The notes beneath the pieces were generated by a model. The model was not told the DNA's origin and did no database searches. It was given only the letters and a program-made list of their open reading frames with translations. From contig NZ_CP084469.1 of the NCBI RefSeq assembly GCF_020405205.1, positions 2,542,001-2,606,000 on the forward strand: a stretch of 64,000 nt of DNA, given 5' to 3'. The translations under genes were made by a program, and so were the position numbers. Positions 8,806 to 18,265 of the stretch are shown in pieces (position 1 is the first letter of the stretch; each line of letters begins with the position of its first letter). The stretch comes from Natrinema salinisoli. Its GTDB lineage: Archaea; Halobacteriota; Halobacteria; Halobacteriales; Natrialbaceae.

Positions 8806-9861
8806 TCAGTCCGCGGCGAGCTTGTCGAGCCCGGCCGATTCGATGTCGTCGCCGTCGACGGACGAGCGCAGCGCGTCCATCCCGTCGTCGCGGTCGATGC
8901 CGAAGTTGGTCTCGTAGAGCTCCGCGACGCGGGTCATCTCCTCGTCGGAGAGCTTGGGGACGTCGCTGGCGGCCGCCCACTCGTCGATGTCGCCTTTCGT
9001 GCGGAACGTCGGCGTCACGGTCGCGACGGACTCGTGGCTCAGGAGCCACGCGATCGACGCCTGCCCCATCGTGCGCTCCCCGTCTCGCTCCAAAAAGCGC
9101 AATTTTTCGAGTTTCTCCCACCCGGTCTCGTACCACTCCTCGGGTCGGAAACCACGGTGGTCGCCCTCCCCGAGTTCGGTGTCGGGAGTGACCTGTTCGT
9201 TGAGGATCCCCGAAGAGTGTGGGACGCGGGGAATGAGGCTGGTCGAGGAGCCCGTCCGTTCGATCGTCTCGAGGAAGTGGTTGCCGACCTCCTGTTCGAG
9301 CATGTTCCAGACCAGCTGGACGGAGCCGAACTCCTCCTCGATCGCGAGGTCGCCCTCGGCGAGCCAGCCGATCGACGGGCCGAGCGCGAGGCCCGTCGCG
9401 TCGATCGTTCCCTCCTCTTCGAGTTCGTCCAGCAACTCGAGGACGTCGGGCGTGATCTCCGCGGCGTCGGCGTTGTGGAGCTGGAGCACGTCGATCGAGT
9501 CGACGTCGAGGCGCTCGAGGCTCTTCTCGACGGCGTCCCGGAGGTACTCCGGGTCCATCTCCTTGGGGAGTTCGCCGTGGCCGGCCTGCGGGTTGTTGTA
9601 GAAATCGTAGCCGACCTTGGTCGCGATGGTGACCTCGTCGCGGACCTCGGCCAGCGCCCGCCCGAGCAGTTCCTCGCTGTCGCCGTGGCCGTAGACGTCG
9701 CCCGTGTCGAAGTAGGTGATCCCCTGATCGACGGCGTACTGGACCATCTCGATGGCGTCGTCCGCCGACCGGTCGCCCCACCAGTCGGTACCGACGACCC
9801 ACGCGCCGAAGCCGACCTCGCTGACCTCGACGCCCGAGTCGCCCAGTTCGCTGTGTTGCAT
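8806..9861 (-). CDS. Aldo/keto reductase
   Basis: The 351-residue NAD(P)H-dependent carbonyl reductase is of the AKR superfamily. The catalytic tetrad is visible: D52, Y57 (FDTGDVYGHG), K82 (ATKVGYDF) and H129 (VLQLHNAD). The subfamily resembles the YhdN/Tas-like 'oxidoreductase' type. The substrate is unknown. A TATA-like CCATAAG lies about 28 bases upstream of the ATG on the minus strand. It is convergent with the preceding small gene. Confidence 0.92.
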   Translation of the reverse strand: MQHSELGDSGVEVSEVGFGAWVVGTDWWGDRSADDAIEMVQYAVDQGITYFDTGDVYGHGDSEELLGRALAEVRDEVTIATKVGYDFYNNPQAGHGELPKEMDPEYLRDAVEKSLERLDVDSIDVLQLHNADAAEITPDVLELLDELEEEGTIDATGLALGPSIGWLAEGDLAIEEEFGSVQLVWNMLEQEVGNHFLETIERTGSSTSLIPRVPHSSGILNEQVTPDTELGEGDHRGFRPEEWYETGWEKLEKLRFLERDGERTMGQASIAWLLSHESVATVTPTFRTKGDIDEWAAASDVPKLSDEEMTRVAELYETNFGIDRDDGMDALRSSVDGDDIESAGLDKLAAD

Positions 9862-9989
9862 ATCGACCCCTTCGTAGCGGGGGAACTTATGGCGTGCGGA
9901 ACGCTCGAGCGCCCGATCCGAACGGGTTCGGGATCGTGCCGACGGGTTCGAGTCGAATCGTTCTTGAGTACTGGTTGACAGGTATTCGT

Positions 9990-10199
9990 ATGGCGGATTC
10001 CCGTTCCCGAAACCACGGTCGGTTCCTCCCGGTCGTCCTCCTCGCCGTCGTCTCCCTCGGGGTCTGGGCGACGCGATCCCTCGAGATCTCCGTCAATCGG
10101 GTCACGGTCGGAACGATCGTCGCCGGCACACTGCTCGTAATCGGCGCGCTCACGTTGCCCGCACTCATTCTCTCGAGGTGGCAATCCGAACGAGAGTGA
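9990..10199 (+). CDS. Small two-helix membrane protein, unknown
   Basis: The 69-residue protein starts MADSRSRNHGRF, with two hydrophobic helices (about residues 12-26 and 36-57) joined by a short loop and ending in a charged tail. The frame is open further upstream, but that part overlaps the reductase promoter region; the ATG after GTATTCGT is preferred. No family recognised. Confidence 0.62.
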   Translation: MADSRSRNHGRFLPVVLLAVVSLGVWATRSLEISVNRVTVGTIVAGTLLVIGALTLPALILSRWQSERE

Positions 10200-10313
10200 G
10201 CCGGTTCCGTCGGTTCGTCACCCCGAACCAGTGGTAACCCGCGTACAAGCGGGTCCGGCAACCCGGAACGCACAACCGAACCCCTATCAACTCGGCGGGC
10301 AATACCTCGGGGT

Positions 10314-11210
10314 ATGACAAAGCGGTACGTGTCGCTCCCCGAGGAGGCGGAATCGGGGATGCGCGAGTTCATCGACGAGGTCGATCGACGACTCTCGAGC
10401 GAGGAGGACACCTGCTCGGTCGTCGAAGACGTCCTGATCGATCTCTCGGGAGACCGCGAGGCGTACGAGCGCTGGCAGAGTGGAGAGTCCGTCTCGCCGG
10501 CCGAACGCGTCCGTCTGCAGAGTTACGATCCCTGCAACACGACCCTCGAGAGCGAATACTACGCCGAGAAAGACGAGGAGAAGTTCCGCCGTTCGAAACA
10601 CCTCCAGTGGCTCTGGCGACAGTTCGACAGCCTCCCGATCGCGGACAACGTCGAATTCGCGCTCCGATTCCGGCGCATGCTCGCGGACCACCTGTTCGAG
10701 GACTGCGGGGACGACTGCCGCTTCTTCAAGGGCATCTCGTTTACCTACGGCCACAACATCACGATCGGCGACAACACGATCATTCACGACGACGTCCACC
10801 TCGACGACCGCGGGAAACTCACGATCGGCGACCGGGTCTCGGTCTCCGACGGCGTCCACATCTACAGCCACGATCACGACGTCGTCGACCAGACCGAAGT
10901 CCGCAACTACCACACCGTCGTCGAGGACGACGTCCGCCTCACCTACGACGCGATGGTCCGCGCCGGTTGCAAGGTCGGCGAAAACGCCATCGTCGGCGCA
11001 CGCGGGATCGTCCAGCACGACATCCCCGCCCACCACATCGCCATCGGAATGCCCGCCAAGAGCGTCAAGATCAAACCCGGCTGGGAAGACGTCGCCACGC
11101 CCGTCGACGACGCCGGCACCAACCGACAGGAGGAACGCCGCCTCGAGTACGACCTCCCCGACGACCTCGAGGTCTTCGACGAGTTCCAGCGCGATCTCGA
11201 GCAGCCGTAA
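10314..11210 (+). CDS. Left-handed beta-helix acyltransferase (maltose/galactoside O-acetyltransferase-like)
   Basis: The 298-residue protein has an N-terminal helical region (to about residue 110). The hexapeptide-repeat domain follows (FTYGHNITIGDNTIIHDDVHL... LTIGDRVSVSDGVHIYSHDHD), about residues 140-245. The HDHD segment contains the His expected to activate the acceptor hydroxyl. A charged tail follows. The donor is probably acetyl-CoA; the acceptor sugar or lipid is unknown. A TATA-like CCTATC sits about 28 bases before the ATG. Confidence 0.85.
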   Translation: MTKRYVSLPEEAESGMREFIDEVDRRLSSEEDTCSVVEDVLIDLSGDREAYERWQSGESVSPAERVRLQSYDPCNTTLESEYYAEKDEEKFRRSKHLQWLWRQFDSLPIADNVEFALRFRRMLADHLFEDCGDDCRFFKGISFTYGHNITIGDNTIIHDDVHLDDRGKLTIGDRVSVSDGVHIYSHDHDVVDQTEVRNYHTVVEDDVRLTYDAMVRAGCKVGENAIVGARGIVQHDIPAHHIAIGMPAKSVKIKPGWEDVATPVDDAGTNRQEERRLEYDLPDDLEVFDEFQRDLEQP

Positions 11211-11350
11211 TCTCGCGTCGGAAACTACCGACCCCGGGTCTCCGGCCGAATCCGATCGCCCGACAGACCAGATCGGGAACCTCGACGAGGGCTGCGATCG
11301 CAGGCGACTCGCTATTGACCGTGTCTCCGTTGCGTTGCCGTGGTGAGTGT

Positions 11351-11455
11351 ATGCCGCGTTGTACTACCTGTGAGACCGCTGTATCGTACGATTTCGTCCG
11401 AGCACACGGTGAGAACGGAACCGTAGACTGGTGTCCGCGGTGTCGGAACGACTGA
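11351..11455 (+). CDS. Very small zinc-finger protein (DUF7563-like)
   Basis: The 34-residue protein MPRCTTCETAVSYDFVRA... ends WCPRCRND. The two CxxC pairs (C4/C7 and C28/C31) make one zinc site. It matches a haloarchaeal family of about 35-60 residues I recall as DUF7563. Start and stop are clear and it has its own intergenic space before the convergent secD. Role unknown; such minimal zinc proteins in Haloferax affect stress and biofilm traits. Confidence 0.7.
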   Translation: MPRCTTCETAVSYDFVRAHGENGTVDWCPRCRND

Positions 11456-11480
11456 TGAGAAAACTGCTCGGAAACGCCGG

Positions 11481-13112
11481 TTATTGATCGGTCAGCAGCC
11501 GTCGGAGGATGTCACCGTAAGCCGGCCTAGTGATGAGCACCCCGATAAGCACGCCGAGGATCGTGATGATGGCGAACCCCTGGAGATCACCGAGGCTCAG
11601 CACCGCGAGCGGTGAGAGGGCGACGATCGTCGTCGCCGCCGCGGCACCGATGACCCAGAACGCCTTTCGGAATCGCGACTGGAAGACCCGTTCCGAGCTG
11701 ACGTCGCCTTCGTCCATCACCTCGTCGGCGATGATCACGAGGTCGTCGACCCCGGTCCCCACGACCGCGATGAACCCGGCGACGTGGGAGAGATCCAGCG
11801 GCATGCGTATCAGCGCCGCGAACCCGAGCAGGACCACGACCTCCGCGACGGCGGTGAGAATCATCGGGAGGGCGACGCGCGTGTCGGTGTACCGACCGTA
11901 GACGACCCCGCTGACGGTGATGACCGAGAGCAGCCCGATCAGCAGCGAGTACTGCTTGAACTGGTCGGCGTGGGCCGCCTCGATCGAGTAGATCTGGCTC
12001 TCGCTGAAATCAAGCGGCGCGCGCAGGCTCCCTGCGCGGAGGTTGACCGAGAGCGACTGGGCGTCCTGCTGGTTCTGTGCGCCCATCTGGAACGTCGGAT
12101 CGTCCGCCCAGGTCCCCTCTCTCATGTTGGTCGCGAGCCCGTTGCCGCCCCGGTCGCCCATACTGTGAGCATCGACGACCTCGCCATCGGCGACGGTCAG
12201 GAGACAGTATTGTTCACCCTCGTGATCGAAACTGATGGATTCGCCATCACCACGGAGGCTACACCTTCCGACTCCGTCGCTGGTGAATCCGATATCGTTC
12301 ATTCGCCCCTGGAACTGTTGTGCGGACTCTTCCCGGACCTGTATTGGGACCACGTATCCGTCTCCCTGCTCGCGCTGCTGTGGCGGGTCGACGGTGGCGA
12401 TGTCGTCGCCCGTCAGCACCGTCTCGTTGGTCTGATTCCCGTTCTCCCCGGGATAGTACGCGACGACCTCGACGACCCCGCGTTCAGAGAGGATGTTCCG
12501 GAGTTCGTTGGCGCCCATGTTGGGCACCTCGACGACGATGTAGTGCTCGCCGGTCGCCGTCGTCTGCTCGTAGGCCGTCCCGCCGGAGAGTCCCGCCGCG
12601 TTGATCTTCGTCTGGATCGTCTCGATCATCTGATCGCGGGTCGACTGCGTGACGCCGTCACGGATATCGTCCTCCGACGCGTCGACGTTCGCCGACTGCA
12701 ACGCCGCGGCGAACTCCTCCTCGCTCACGTCGTCGGTGAACACCTCCGCTGTGACGGTCCCGTCCTCTTGGACGTCGACGCTCGCGTTGGCCGGTTCGAG
12801 ATCGAGTTCCTGCTCCACCGTCGCCTCGATCTCCCCGAGTCGCTCCTGATCGACCTGGCCGTCGTCGCTGACCGCGTCGGACGCGATGTCCTCGGCGGTC
12901 ATCCCGGTGACCGGCACCCTGATCCGGGTGCCGCCCTCGAGTCCGAGCCCGAACTCGAGGTTCGTGGGGCTTTCCTGGACGCTCTCGTTTTCGGCGAGGC
13001 CGTCGTCGGCCATGATGCCGCCGGGGACGAACAGGGCGACGACGGCGAAGCTGACGAACACCACGAGCAGGAGGATCCGCCAGTTCGATTTGACCGCGTC
13101 GATCGGGTTCAT
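11481..13112 (-). CDS. secD: Protein-export membrane protein SecD
   Basis: The 543-residue protein is SecD, which with SecF helps Sec-dependent export, probably by ion-gradient-driven pulling or release of substrates. It has one N-terminal helix (RILLLVVFVSFAVVALFVPGG), a large external domain (about residues 45-380) and five C-terminal helices with the RND-like GTGVDDLVIIADEVMDEG motif. It overlaps the end of secF by four bases (ATGA), so the two are co-translated in the order secF-secD, as is usual in Haloarchaea. Confidence 0.95.
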   Translation of the reverse strand: MNPIDAVKSNWRILLLVVFVSFAVVALFVPGGIMADDGLAENESVQESPTNLEFGLGLEGGTRIRVPVTGMTAEDIASDAVSDDGQVDQERLGEIEATVEQELDLEPANASVDVQEDGTVTAEVFTDDVSEEEFAAALQSANVDASEDDIRDGVTQSTRDQMIETIQTKINAAGLSGGTAYEQTTATGEHYIVVEVPNMGANELRNILSERGVVEVVAYYPGENGNQTNETVLTGDDIATVDPPQQREQGDGYVVPIQVREESAQQFQGRMNDIGFTSDGVGRCSLRGDGESISFDHEGEQYCLLTVADGEVVDAHSMGDRGGNGLATNMREGTWADDPTFQMGAQNQQDAQSLSVNLRAGSLRAPLDFSESQIYSIEAAHADQFKQYSLLIGLLSVITVSGVVYGRYTDTRVALPMILTAVAEVVVLLGFAALIRMPLDLSHVAGFIAVVGTGVDDLVIIADEVMDEGDVSSERVFQSRFRKAFWVIGAAAATTIVALSPLAVLSLGDLQGFAIITILGVLIGVLITRPAYGDILRRLLTDQ

Positions 13113-13993
13113 CGGCGGATCCCCTCGAACTTGTACCAGCGAAGTAAGCTCAGGTTCAACATGTAGGTATTCATCAGGTCGGCTGCGAGACCGACGAAGA
13201 GGATGATACCGATCGAAGCGAGCAGGCCGATCCCGAAGATGTACGCCGAGATGGCCATGACGAGCATCGCGGCCATCGACGTGACGGTCATCGTGACACC
13301 GGTCCGCATCGCGCGATACGTGCTCTCGTAGAAGTCACCGCTCCGTCGCAGGACGTGGTTGTTCAACAGGATGTCCGAGTCGACCGAGTATCCGATCAAC
13401 ATCAACAATCCGGCAACCGTCCCCAGCGAGAGCGGGATCCCGACGAGGCGCATGAACGCCAGCGGGATCACGAGGTCTGAGAACGCCGAGATGACGATCG
13501 CGATCGACGGGACGAACGTCCGAAAGAGCAGGAACGCGATGGCGCTCATGCCGACGAAGGCGACGACCAATCCGAGCATCGCCGTCTGCTGGCTTCCCGC
13601 ACCGAAACTCGCCGACGTGGACGACACCGATTGGACGATCTCGGCGTCGCCGTCCGGCTCTAATCCGGTGTCCGAATCCGTGGCCTGATCGGTCAGTGCC
13701 GCGGAGTCCGTCGAGGAGAACCGAACGATATACTGGTTTTCGGTCCCCGTCGCGGTCACCGACTCGGGTGTCTGATCGAACGCCGCTGCTATCTCGCCTT
13801 CCGGCGTCGTCGTCTGGACGGTCAGTTCCGTCCCGCCGGCGAAATCCATTCCCAGCGGGACCGGGGTGCCGTACACGAGAAACGAACCGCTGAGAACGAG
13901 CAATGCTACCGCGAGGACCGCGAGCGGAACCGCCGCGAGCTGGCGGTTACTGTACCGGGTGTACTCGATCTCCGGTACGTCGAAATACGCCAT
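13109..13993 (-). CDS. secF: Protein-export membrane protein SecF
   Basis: The 294-residue partner of SecD has six membrane helices. It carries the SecF motif GMDFAGGTELTVQT after helix 1 and the conserved GYSVDSDILL in helix 4. It is first in the secF-secD operon. The start MAYFDVPEIEYTRY was chosen because the upstream open frame looks non-coding; a TATA-like GCTTAC lies about 28 bases before it. Confidence 0.94.
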   Translation of the reverse strand: MAYFDVPEIEYTRYSNRQLAAVPLAVLAVALLVLSGSFLVYGTPVPLGMDFAGGTELTVQTTTPEGEIAAAFDQTPESVTATGTENQYIVRFSSTDSAALTDQATDSDTGLEPDGDAEIVQSVSSTSASFGAGSQQTAMLGLVVAFVGMSAIAFLLFRTFVPSIAIVISAFSDLVIPLAFMRLVGIPLSLGTVAGLLMLIGYSVDSDILLNNHVLRRSGDFYESTYRAMRTGVTMTVTSMAAMLVMAISAYIFGIGLLASIGIILFVGLAADLMNTYMLNLSLLRWYKFEGIRR

Positions 13994-14103
13994 ATATCGG
14001 ACCACTCGGAGTCCCCCGAAGTAAGCCTTCTCAATTCGACCAACACGAGTCAGTGTCCCACGATCGTGGGGCGACAGCACGTCCGTCTCGTAATCGATAC
14101 CGT

Positions 14104-14577
14104 TCAATCCGGCAAATAGCGCACGCTCAGCACGCCGTCGTCGGCCGAGCGCCGCACTTCCACGCGGACGGCCTCGAGCCGGGCCGCGCGAGCGAGCGTC
14201 TCCTCGTCGTCGAGGACGTCCCGGGCTGCGGGTTCGACCTCTCCCTCCGGAACGCGAAACACGTGTATTTCGCCGGTTCCAGCTCGCTCCTCCTGAACGA
14301 GGTCGCCGACCTCGCTCTCGGCCGCCAGCTCTTTCTCGTGCGTAGTCGGCTCGAGGTCGCTGTCGACCAGTTCGATCGTGCGTCTGTCGTCGACGTCGAT
14401 CACCTCCCAGGTGACCTCCATCGGCGGCTCGGGTGCGACGGTCGCCTCGAGGACGTCGTGAACCTCGAGGCCGGGGTTCGACCCGAGGGTGTGGACCTGT
14501 GCTGTCTCGACGTCGCGGACGACGGCCGACTCCGCTTCGGCGTGGGTGACGACGAAGGTGCCCGTCTTTTCGGTCAT
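14104..14577 (-). CDS. Conserved haloarchaeal protein (DUF5812-like)
   Basis: The 157-residue acidic soluble protein has a strand-rich N-terminus (KTGTFVVTHAEAESAVVRDV, ...) and a C-terminal helix followed by VRVEVRRSADDGVLSVRYLPD. I recall this family as DUF5812; it is often found near secDF in Haloarchaea, as here. No catalytic residues are evident. It lies 110 bases upstream of secF in the same direction and could share transcription with it. Confidence 0.75.
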   Translation of the reverse strand: MTEKTGTFVVTHAEAESAVVRDVETAQVHTLGSNPGLEVHDVLEATVAPEPPMEVTWEVIDVDDRRTIELVDSDLEPTTHEKELAAESEVGDLVQEERAGTGEIHVFRVPEGEVEPAARDVLDDEETLARAARLEAVRVEVRRSADDGVLSVRYLPD

Positions 14578-14644
14578 GGGCGGTCGTAGCGGGCGGATCG
14601 GTTTCCGGGTTTCGGCTTTCGACCGACACCGTCTCCGGCGGGCG

Positions 14645-15097
14645 TTACGACGGGGCGGGCGGGTGGTGGGCCGATTCGATCCAGAAGTCCTCGATCGCGT
14701 GCGCCAGGTCGTCGAACTCGTCGGGGCCGTCGGGTTTCGTGAGGTAGGCGTTCGCGGCGCGGTCGTAGCTCTTGCGGACGTCCTCGTCCGCGCTCGAACT
14801 CGAGAGGACGAGGATCGGCGGTGGCGGGTAGTCGAGTTCGTCCCGGAGGAGCTCCAGGACCCTGATCCCGTTGACTCGCGGGAGGTTCAGATCGAGGAGC
14901 ACGAGGTCCGGATCGGTGCTCGCGGTGTCCGTCTCGCAGATATCGAAGTACGTCGTCGCCTCTCTGCCGTCGGTTACGGTGTGAAACTCGATCTCGCTGT
15001 CGACCGTTTTGAACGCTTCCCGAGTCAGACGAACGTCGCCCGGATTGTCTTCGACGAGCAAGACGTCGATCGGTTCGGACGGCGTGTGACTGGACAT
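14645..15097 (-). CDS. Single-domain response regulator
   Basis: The 150-residue receiver domain has no output domain. The acidic pair is E16/D17 (LLVEDNPGD), the phospho-acceptor is D69 (LVLLDLNLP), and a Ser-rich switch (LVLSSSSAD) and the TKPD lysine follow. The sequence type is that of Rcp1-like regulators, which in Haloarchaea usually work with orphan PAS/GAF histidine kinases. No kinase is adjacent. The GTG at 15106 is an alternative start; the ATG at 15097 fits the TATA-like CCTTAG spacing better. Confidence 0.9.
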   Translation of the reverse strand: MSSHTPSEPIDVLLVEDNPGDVRLTREAFKTVDSEIEFHTVTDGREATTYFDICETDTASTDPDLVLLDLNLPRVNGIRVLELLRDELDYPPPPILVLSSSSADEDVRKSYDRAANAYLTKPDGPDEFDDLAHAIEDFWIESAHHPPAPS

Positions 15098-15176
15098 GTG
15101 TTCCACGTTAGGCGAAACGGGCGCCTAAGGCTGATCCCTACACACGTGGTGGGTCGGGGGAGACTCCGCCGAACGC

Positions 15177-15220
15177 GGGTGGATTCGGGACGGATCACGG
15201 GTGGATTCGGGACGGATCAC
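15177..15220. repeat. Two perfect 22-bp tandem repeats upstream of pgi
   Basis: A 22-base unit beginning GGGTGGATTCGGGACGG occurs twice head-to-tail with no mismatch (15177-15198 and 15199-15220). It ends 7 bases before the TATA-like CATTTAG (15227-15233) of pgi. It may be an activator site or a recent duplication. Confidence 0.85.
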
Positions 15221-15256
15221 GGAACGCATTTAGCCCGGGCGGTCGCGTGCTCCCGT

Positions 15257-16552
15257 ATGAACGTCGACATCGGTAACGCGCTGGCGTCCGTCGCGTCGCC
15301 GGGCGTCTCGAGGGACTCCCTCGAACGACTGGACGAGCAGGTCGCGGCCGCCCACGAGCGCATCGAGGCGGGAATGGCGAACGAGGAACACGGGTACGAG
15401 GCGCTGAACCTCCCCCAGCGAACCGATCCCGACGAGATTCGGGCGGCCGTCGAACCGGTCGCGGACGCCGAGGCGCTGATCACCGTCGGAATCGGGGGCA
15501 GTTCGCTCGGCGCGGCGACGATCACGAACGCCCTGGAATCGGACACCGAGACGGTCTTCCTCGACAACGTCGATCCCGAGTGGGTCTCGAGCCACCTCGA
15601 GCGACTGCCCCTCGAGGAGACGGCGATCAACGTCGTTTCGCGGTCGGGAACGACGGCGGAGACGCTGGCGAACTTCCTGGTCGTCCGCGAGGCCTTCGAG
15701 GACGCGGGAGTCGACTGGACCGAGCGGACGATCGTCACGACCGGCGAGGCCGGCCCGCTCCGAGATCTCGCGGATCGTCACGACTTGCCGTCGCTGAAGG
15801 TCCCCGACGGCGTCCCCGGACGATTCTCCGCCCTGTCGGCGGTCGGCATGGTCGCCGCGGCCGTCTGCGGGCACGACCTCGAGGCGCTGCTCGCGGGCGC
15901 GGCCGCCGAGCGCGAGACGCTGTCGGGCTCGCTGTTCGACTGCCCGGCCTACGCCTACGGCGCGACGACCTACGCACTGGACGGGCGCGGAGCCGGGATC
16001 AACGCCGTGATGCCCTACGCGGAGTCGCTGGAGACGTCAGCGGAGTGGTTCGCCCAGCTGTGGGCCGAGAGCCTGGGGAAAGACGACCTCGGGCAGACCC
16101 CGGTGCGGGCGCTCGGCGTCACCGACCAGCACTCGCAACTCCAACTGTACCGTGCCGGCCCGCGGGACAAGCTCGTCACCTTCGTCACCACGCAGGAGCG
16201 CACGGATCGATCGATTCCGGCCACCGACGTCGAGGATCTGGCGTACCTGGGTGATGCGACGCTCGGGGAACTGCTCGAGGCCGAGTTCGAAGCCACGGAG
16301 GCCAGCCTCGCAGCCGCCGGGCGGCCGAACGTCCGCGTCGAACTCGAGCGCGTCGACGAGTACGAACTCGGCGGCCTGCTCTACGGGATGGAAGCCGCCT
16401 GCGTGCTCGCGGGCGAACTCTACGGCGTGAACACCTTCGAGCAGCCGGCCGTCGAGTGGGCGAAGAACGCGACCCGCGGGCTCCTCGGCGGCGGCGACTT
16501 CGAGGAGGCCGAGGCGGTCGCGGACAAGACGGAGCTCCGCATCGAACGGTAG
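15257..16552 (+). CDS. pgi: Glucose-6-phosphate isomerase
   Basis: The 431-residue cytoplasmic enzyme interconverts glucose-6-phosphate and fructose-6-phosphate. It has the SIS-domain phosphate-binding VGIGGSSLGAATI (about residues 76-88), a second SIS segment (INVVSRSGTTAETLANF) and the C-terminal PGI signature region. Length matches haloarchaeal Pgi. In Haloarchaea it serves mainly gluconeogenesis and the semiphosphorylative pathways. The ATG at 15257 is about 27 bases after a TATA-like CATTTAG. Confidence 0.94.
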   Translation: MNVDIGNALASVASPGVSRDSLERLDEQVAAAHERIEAGMANEEHGYEALNLPQRTDPDEIRAAVEPVADAEALITVGIGGSSLGAATITNALESDTETVFLDNVDPEWVSSHLERLPLEETAINVVSRSGTTAETLANFLVVREAFEDAGVDWTERTIVTTGEAGPLRDLADRHDLPSLKVPDGVPGRFSALSAVGMVAAAVCGHDLEALLAGAAAERETLSGSLFDCPAYAYGATTYALDGRGAGINAVMPYAESLETSAEWFAQLWAESLGKDDLGQTPVRALGVTDQHSQLQLYRAGPRDKLVTFVTTQERTDRSIPATDVEDLAYLGDATLGELLEAEFEATEASLAAAGRPNVRVELERVDEYELGGLLYGMEAACVLAGELYGVNTFEQPAVEWAKNATRGLLGGGDFEEAEAVADKTELRIER

Positions 16553-16617
16553 TCGCCGACAGAGTCCCAGTCGTCCGGTTGCGGTGTACATATGCGTCCT
16601 CGCACGAACACTCACGT

Positions 16618-17739
16618 ATGACCGAGACTGCACGGGCCGACGACGCCGGCCCGCTCGCGTCCGGCGCGGTTCCCGGAATCGGGACCGTTCTCGCCGGAAT
16701 CACGATGGTGGCCATGCTCGTCCCCGTTCGACGCGGCATCGACGACCCGATCGTCGTCGCCGGGGCCGCGTTCTCCCTCGCCGCCGTTCTCGCCTTTCTG
16801 GTCCGACGCCACGGCGGTCTCGAGCGCCGGATCGGCGGGGCGATCGCCGCCGGCTCGAGCGTCATCGTCGTCTTGCTCGCCGGCTACGCGTTGAATCAGG
16901 GAATCACCGCACCCGCGGCTATCCCGACCGTGTCGGTGTCGGTTCCGATCGTGTTCGTCGCCTTCGTCGCCGCGGGGTTTACCGCCGCGATCGGGGTTGC
17001 GGACTACTTCGGAATCGACAGCACCGGGTTGAAACGACGGGGTCTCCAGACCCTCATGCTGTCCGCGGTCGGTCTCGCGGGGCTCCTCGTTACGCCGTTC
17101 GTGGTCGTCATCCTCGCGATTCCGGTCAGGCCGCTCCTCGAGCCGCTCTCGCAGATCGAAACCACCGTCTTCACCCAGGTCTGCATGGCTATCGGGACGG
17201 TGCTCGTCACCGGTGGGTACCTCGCGCTAACCGACCGCGACCTGTCGTTTATCGACGTCCGTCGGCCGACCCTGCGGGACGTCGCCTGGACCGTCGGTGG
17301 ACTACTCGTTCTGTTCGGGACGCTGTTCGTGATCTCCACGCTCATGCAGTCGACAGGCGTGGAGAGCGCGGAGCACTCGACGACGCAGCGGGCACAGGAC
17401 AATCCCGAGCTCATGCTGGTGCTGGTCCCGCTCGCGATCCTGATCATCGGTCCGTTCGAGGAACTGCTCTACCGGAACGTGATCCAGAAATCGTTGTACG
17501 AGACGTTCTCGCGGCCCGGTGCCGTCGCCGTGGCCAGCGTCATCTTCGCGGCGGTCCACGTGCTCGCGTACGCCACCGCCGGACTGGGAGCGGTGATCGC
17601 CAGCCTCGGTACCATCTTCGGGCTCGCGCTCGTCCTCGGCACGATCTACGAGCGGACCGACAACCTCCTCGTCCCGGCCCTGATCCACGGCGTGTACAAC
17701 GCGCTTCTCTTCGCGAATCTCTACTTTACCTACGGGTAA
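16618..17739 (+). CDS. CPBP (Abi/CAAX-type) intramembrane metalloprotease
   Basis: The 373-residue multi-spanning protein has the CPBP motif: EELLYR with E281/E282 and R286, a His at 314 (AAVHVLAY) and a third conserved His at 357 (HGVYN). These are the proposed metal ligands and catalytic acids of the Rce1-like family. Seven to nine hydrophobic segments precede and include the motif. The substrate is unknown. A TATA-like TACATATG lies about 30 bases upstream. Confidence 0.9.
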   Translation: MTETARADDAGPLASGAVPGIGTVLAGITMVAMLVPVRRGIDDPIVVAGAAFSLAAVLAFLVRRHGGLERRIGGAIAAGSSVIVVLLAGYALNQGITAPAAIPTVSVSVPIVFVAFVAAGFTAAIGVADYFGIDSTGLKRRGLQTLMLSAVGLAGLLVTPFVVVILAIPVRPLLEPLSQIETTVFTQVCMAIGTVLVTGGYLALTDRDLSFIDVRRPTLRDVAWTVGGLLVLFGTLFVISTLMQSTGVESAEHSTTQRAQDNPELMLVLVPLAILIIGPFEELLYRNVIQKSLYETFSRPGAVAVASVIFAAVHVLAYATAGLGAVIASLGTIFGLALVLGTIYERTDNLLVPALIHGVYNALLFANLYFTYG

Positions 17740-17802
17740 CTGATCGACTGTACCGATGGTACCCGACCGAACAAACCGACCGCGATCGAACGCGATCGCG
17801 GC

Positions 17803-18261
17803 CTACGAGGGGTTCTTCCGAGCCAGTTCGGAGCCGCAGATCGGACACCGATCCTTCTCCTCGTCGAACTCCCGGCCGCAGCCCTGACACTGATACTGCC
17901 AGTGGCGCTGTTCGTCGATGCCCTCCCGGGCGATCACCTCGACCGCGACGTTGAGCTTCTCCGCGACGTTTTGCATCGCGTAGTCGTCGGTCACCAGGGT
18001 GGCGTCGAGTTCGAAACTCGCCGCGACGAGCCGAACGTCGGTGTCCGAGAGGACGTCGAGATCGCCGGACTCGCGCGCCGCGCGCTCGACCTTCTCGGTG
18101 GTGTCGTCGTTCGGAATGTGGATGTGCATCCCGGAGCCCTCCATCGCGTCGTAGCGATAGGCGCTCTCGTCCTCGAGTTCTTCGCGGACGAGCGGGATAG
18201 TTGCAGTCTGTTCTGTCGTGTGAAAGTCGTGGATAAAAGCGGAGGAGTCGAGAACGTACAT
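17803..18261 (-). CDS. nob1: Nob1-type endoribonuclease (PIN domain plus zinc ribbon)
   Basis: The 152-residue protein has an N-terminal PIN nuclease domain starting MYVLDSSAFIHDF (acidic D5) with further acidic residues in SDTDVRL and TDDYAMQN. A C-terminal zinc ribbon (CQGC ... CPIC) follows. This order is that of archaeal Nob1, which cuts the 3' end of 16S rRNA precursor. It lies 4 bases after the PRC-barrel gene and should be co-transcribed with it. Confidence 0.9.
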   Translation of the reverse strand: MYVLDSSAFIHDFHTTEQTATIPLVREELEDESAYRYDAMEGSGMHIHIPNDDTTEKVERAARESGDLDVLSDTDVRLVAASFELDATLVTDDYAMQNVAEKLNVAVEVIAREGIDEQRHWQYQCQGCGREFDEEKDRCPICGSELARKNPS

Positions 18262-18265
18262 ACCG

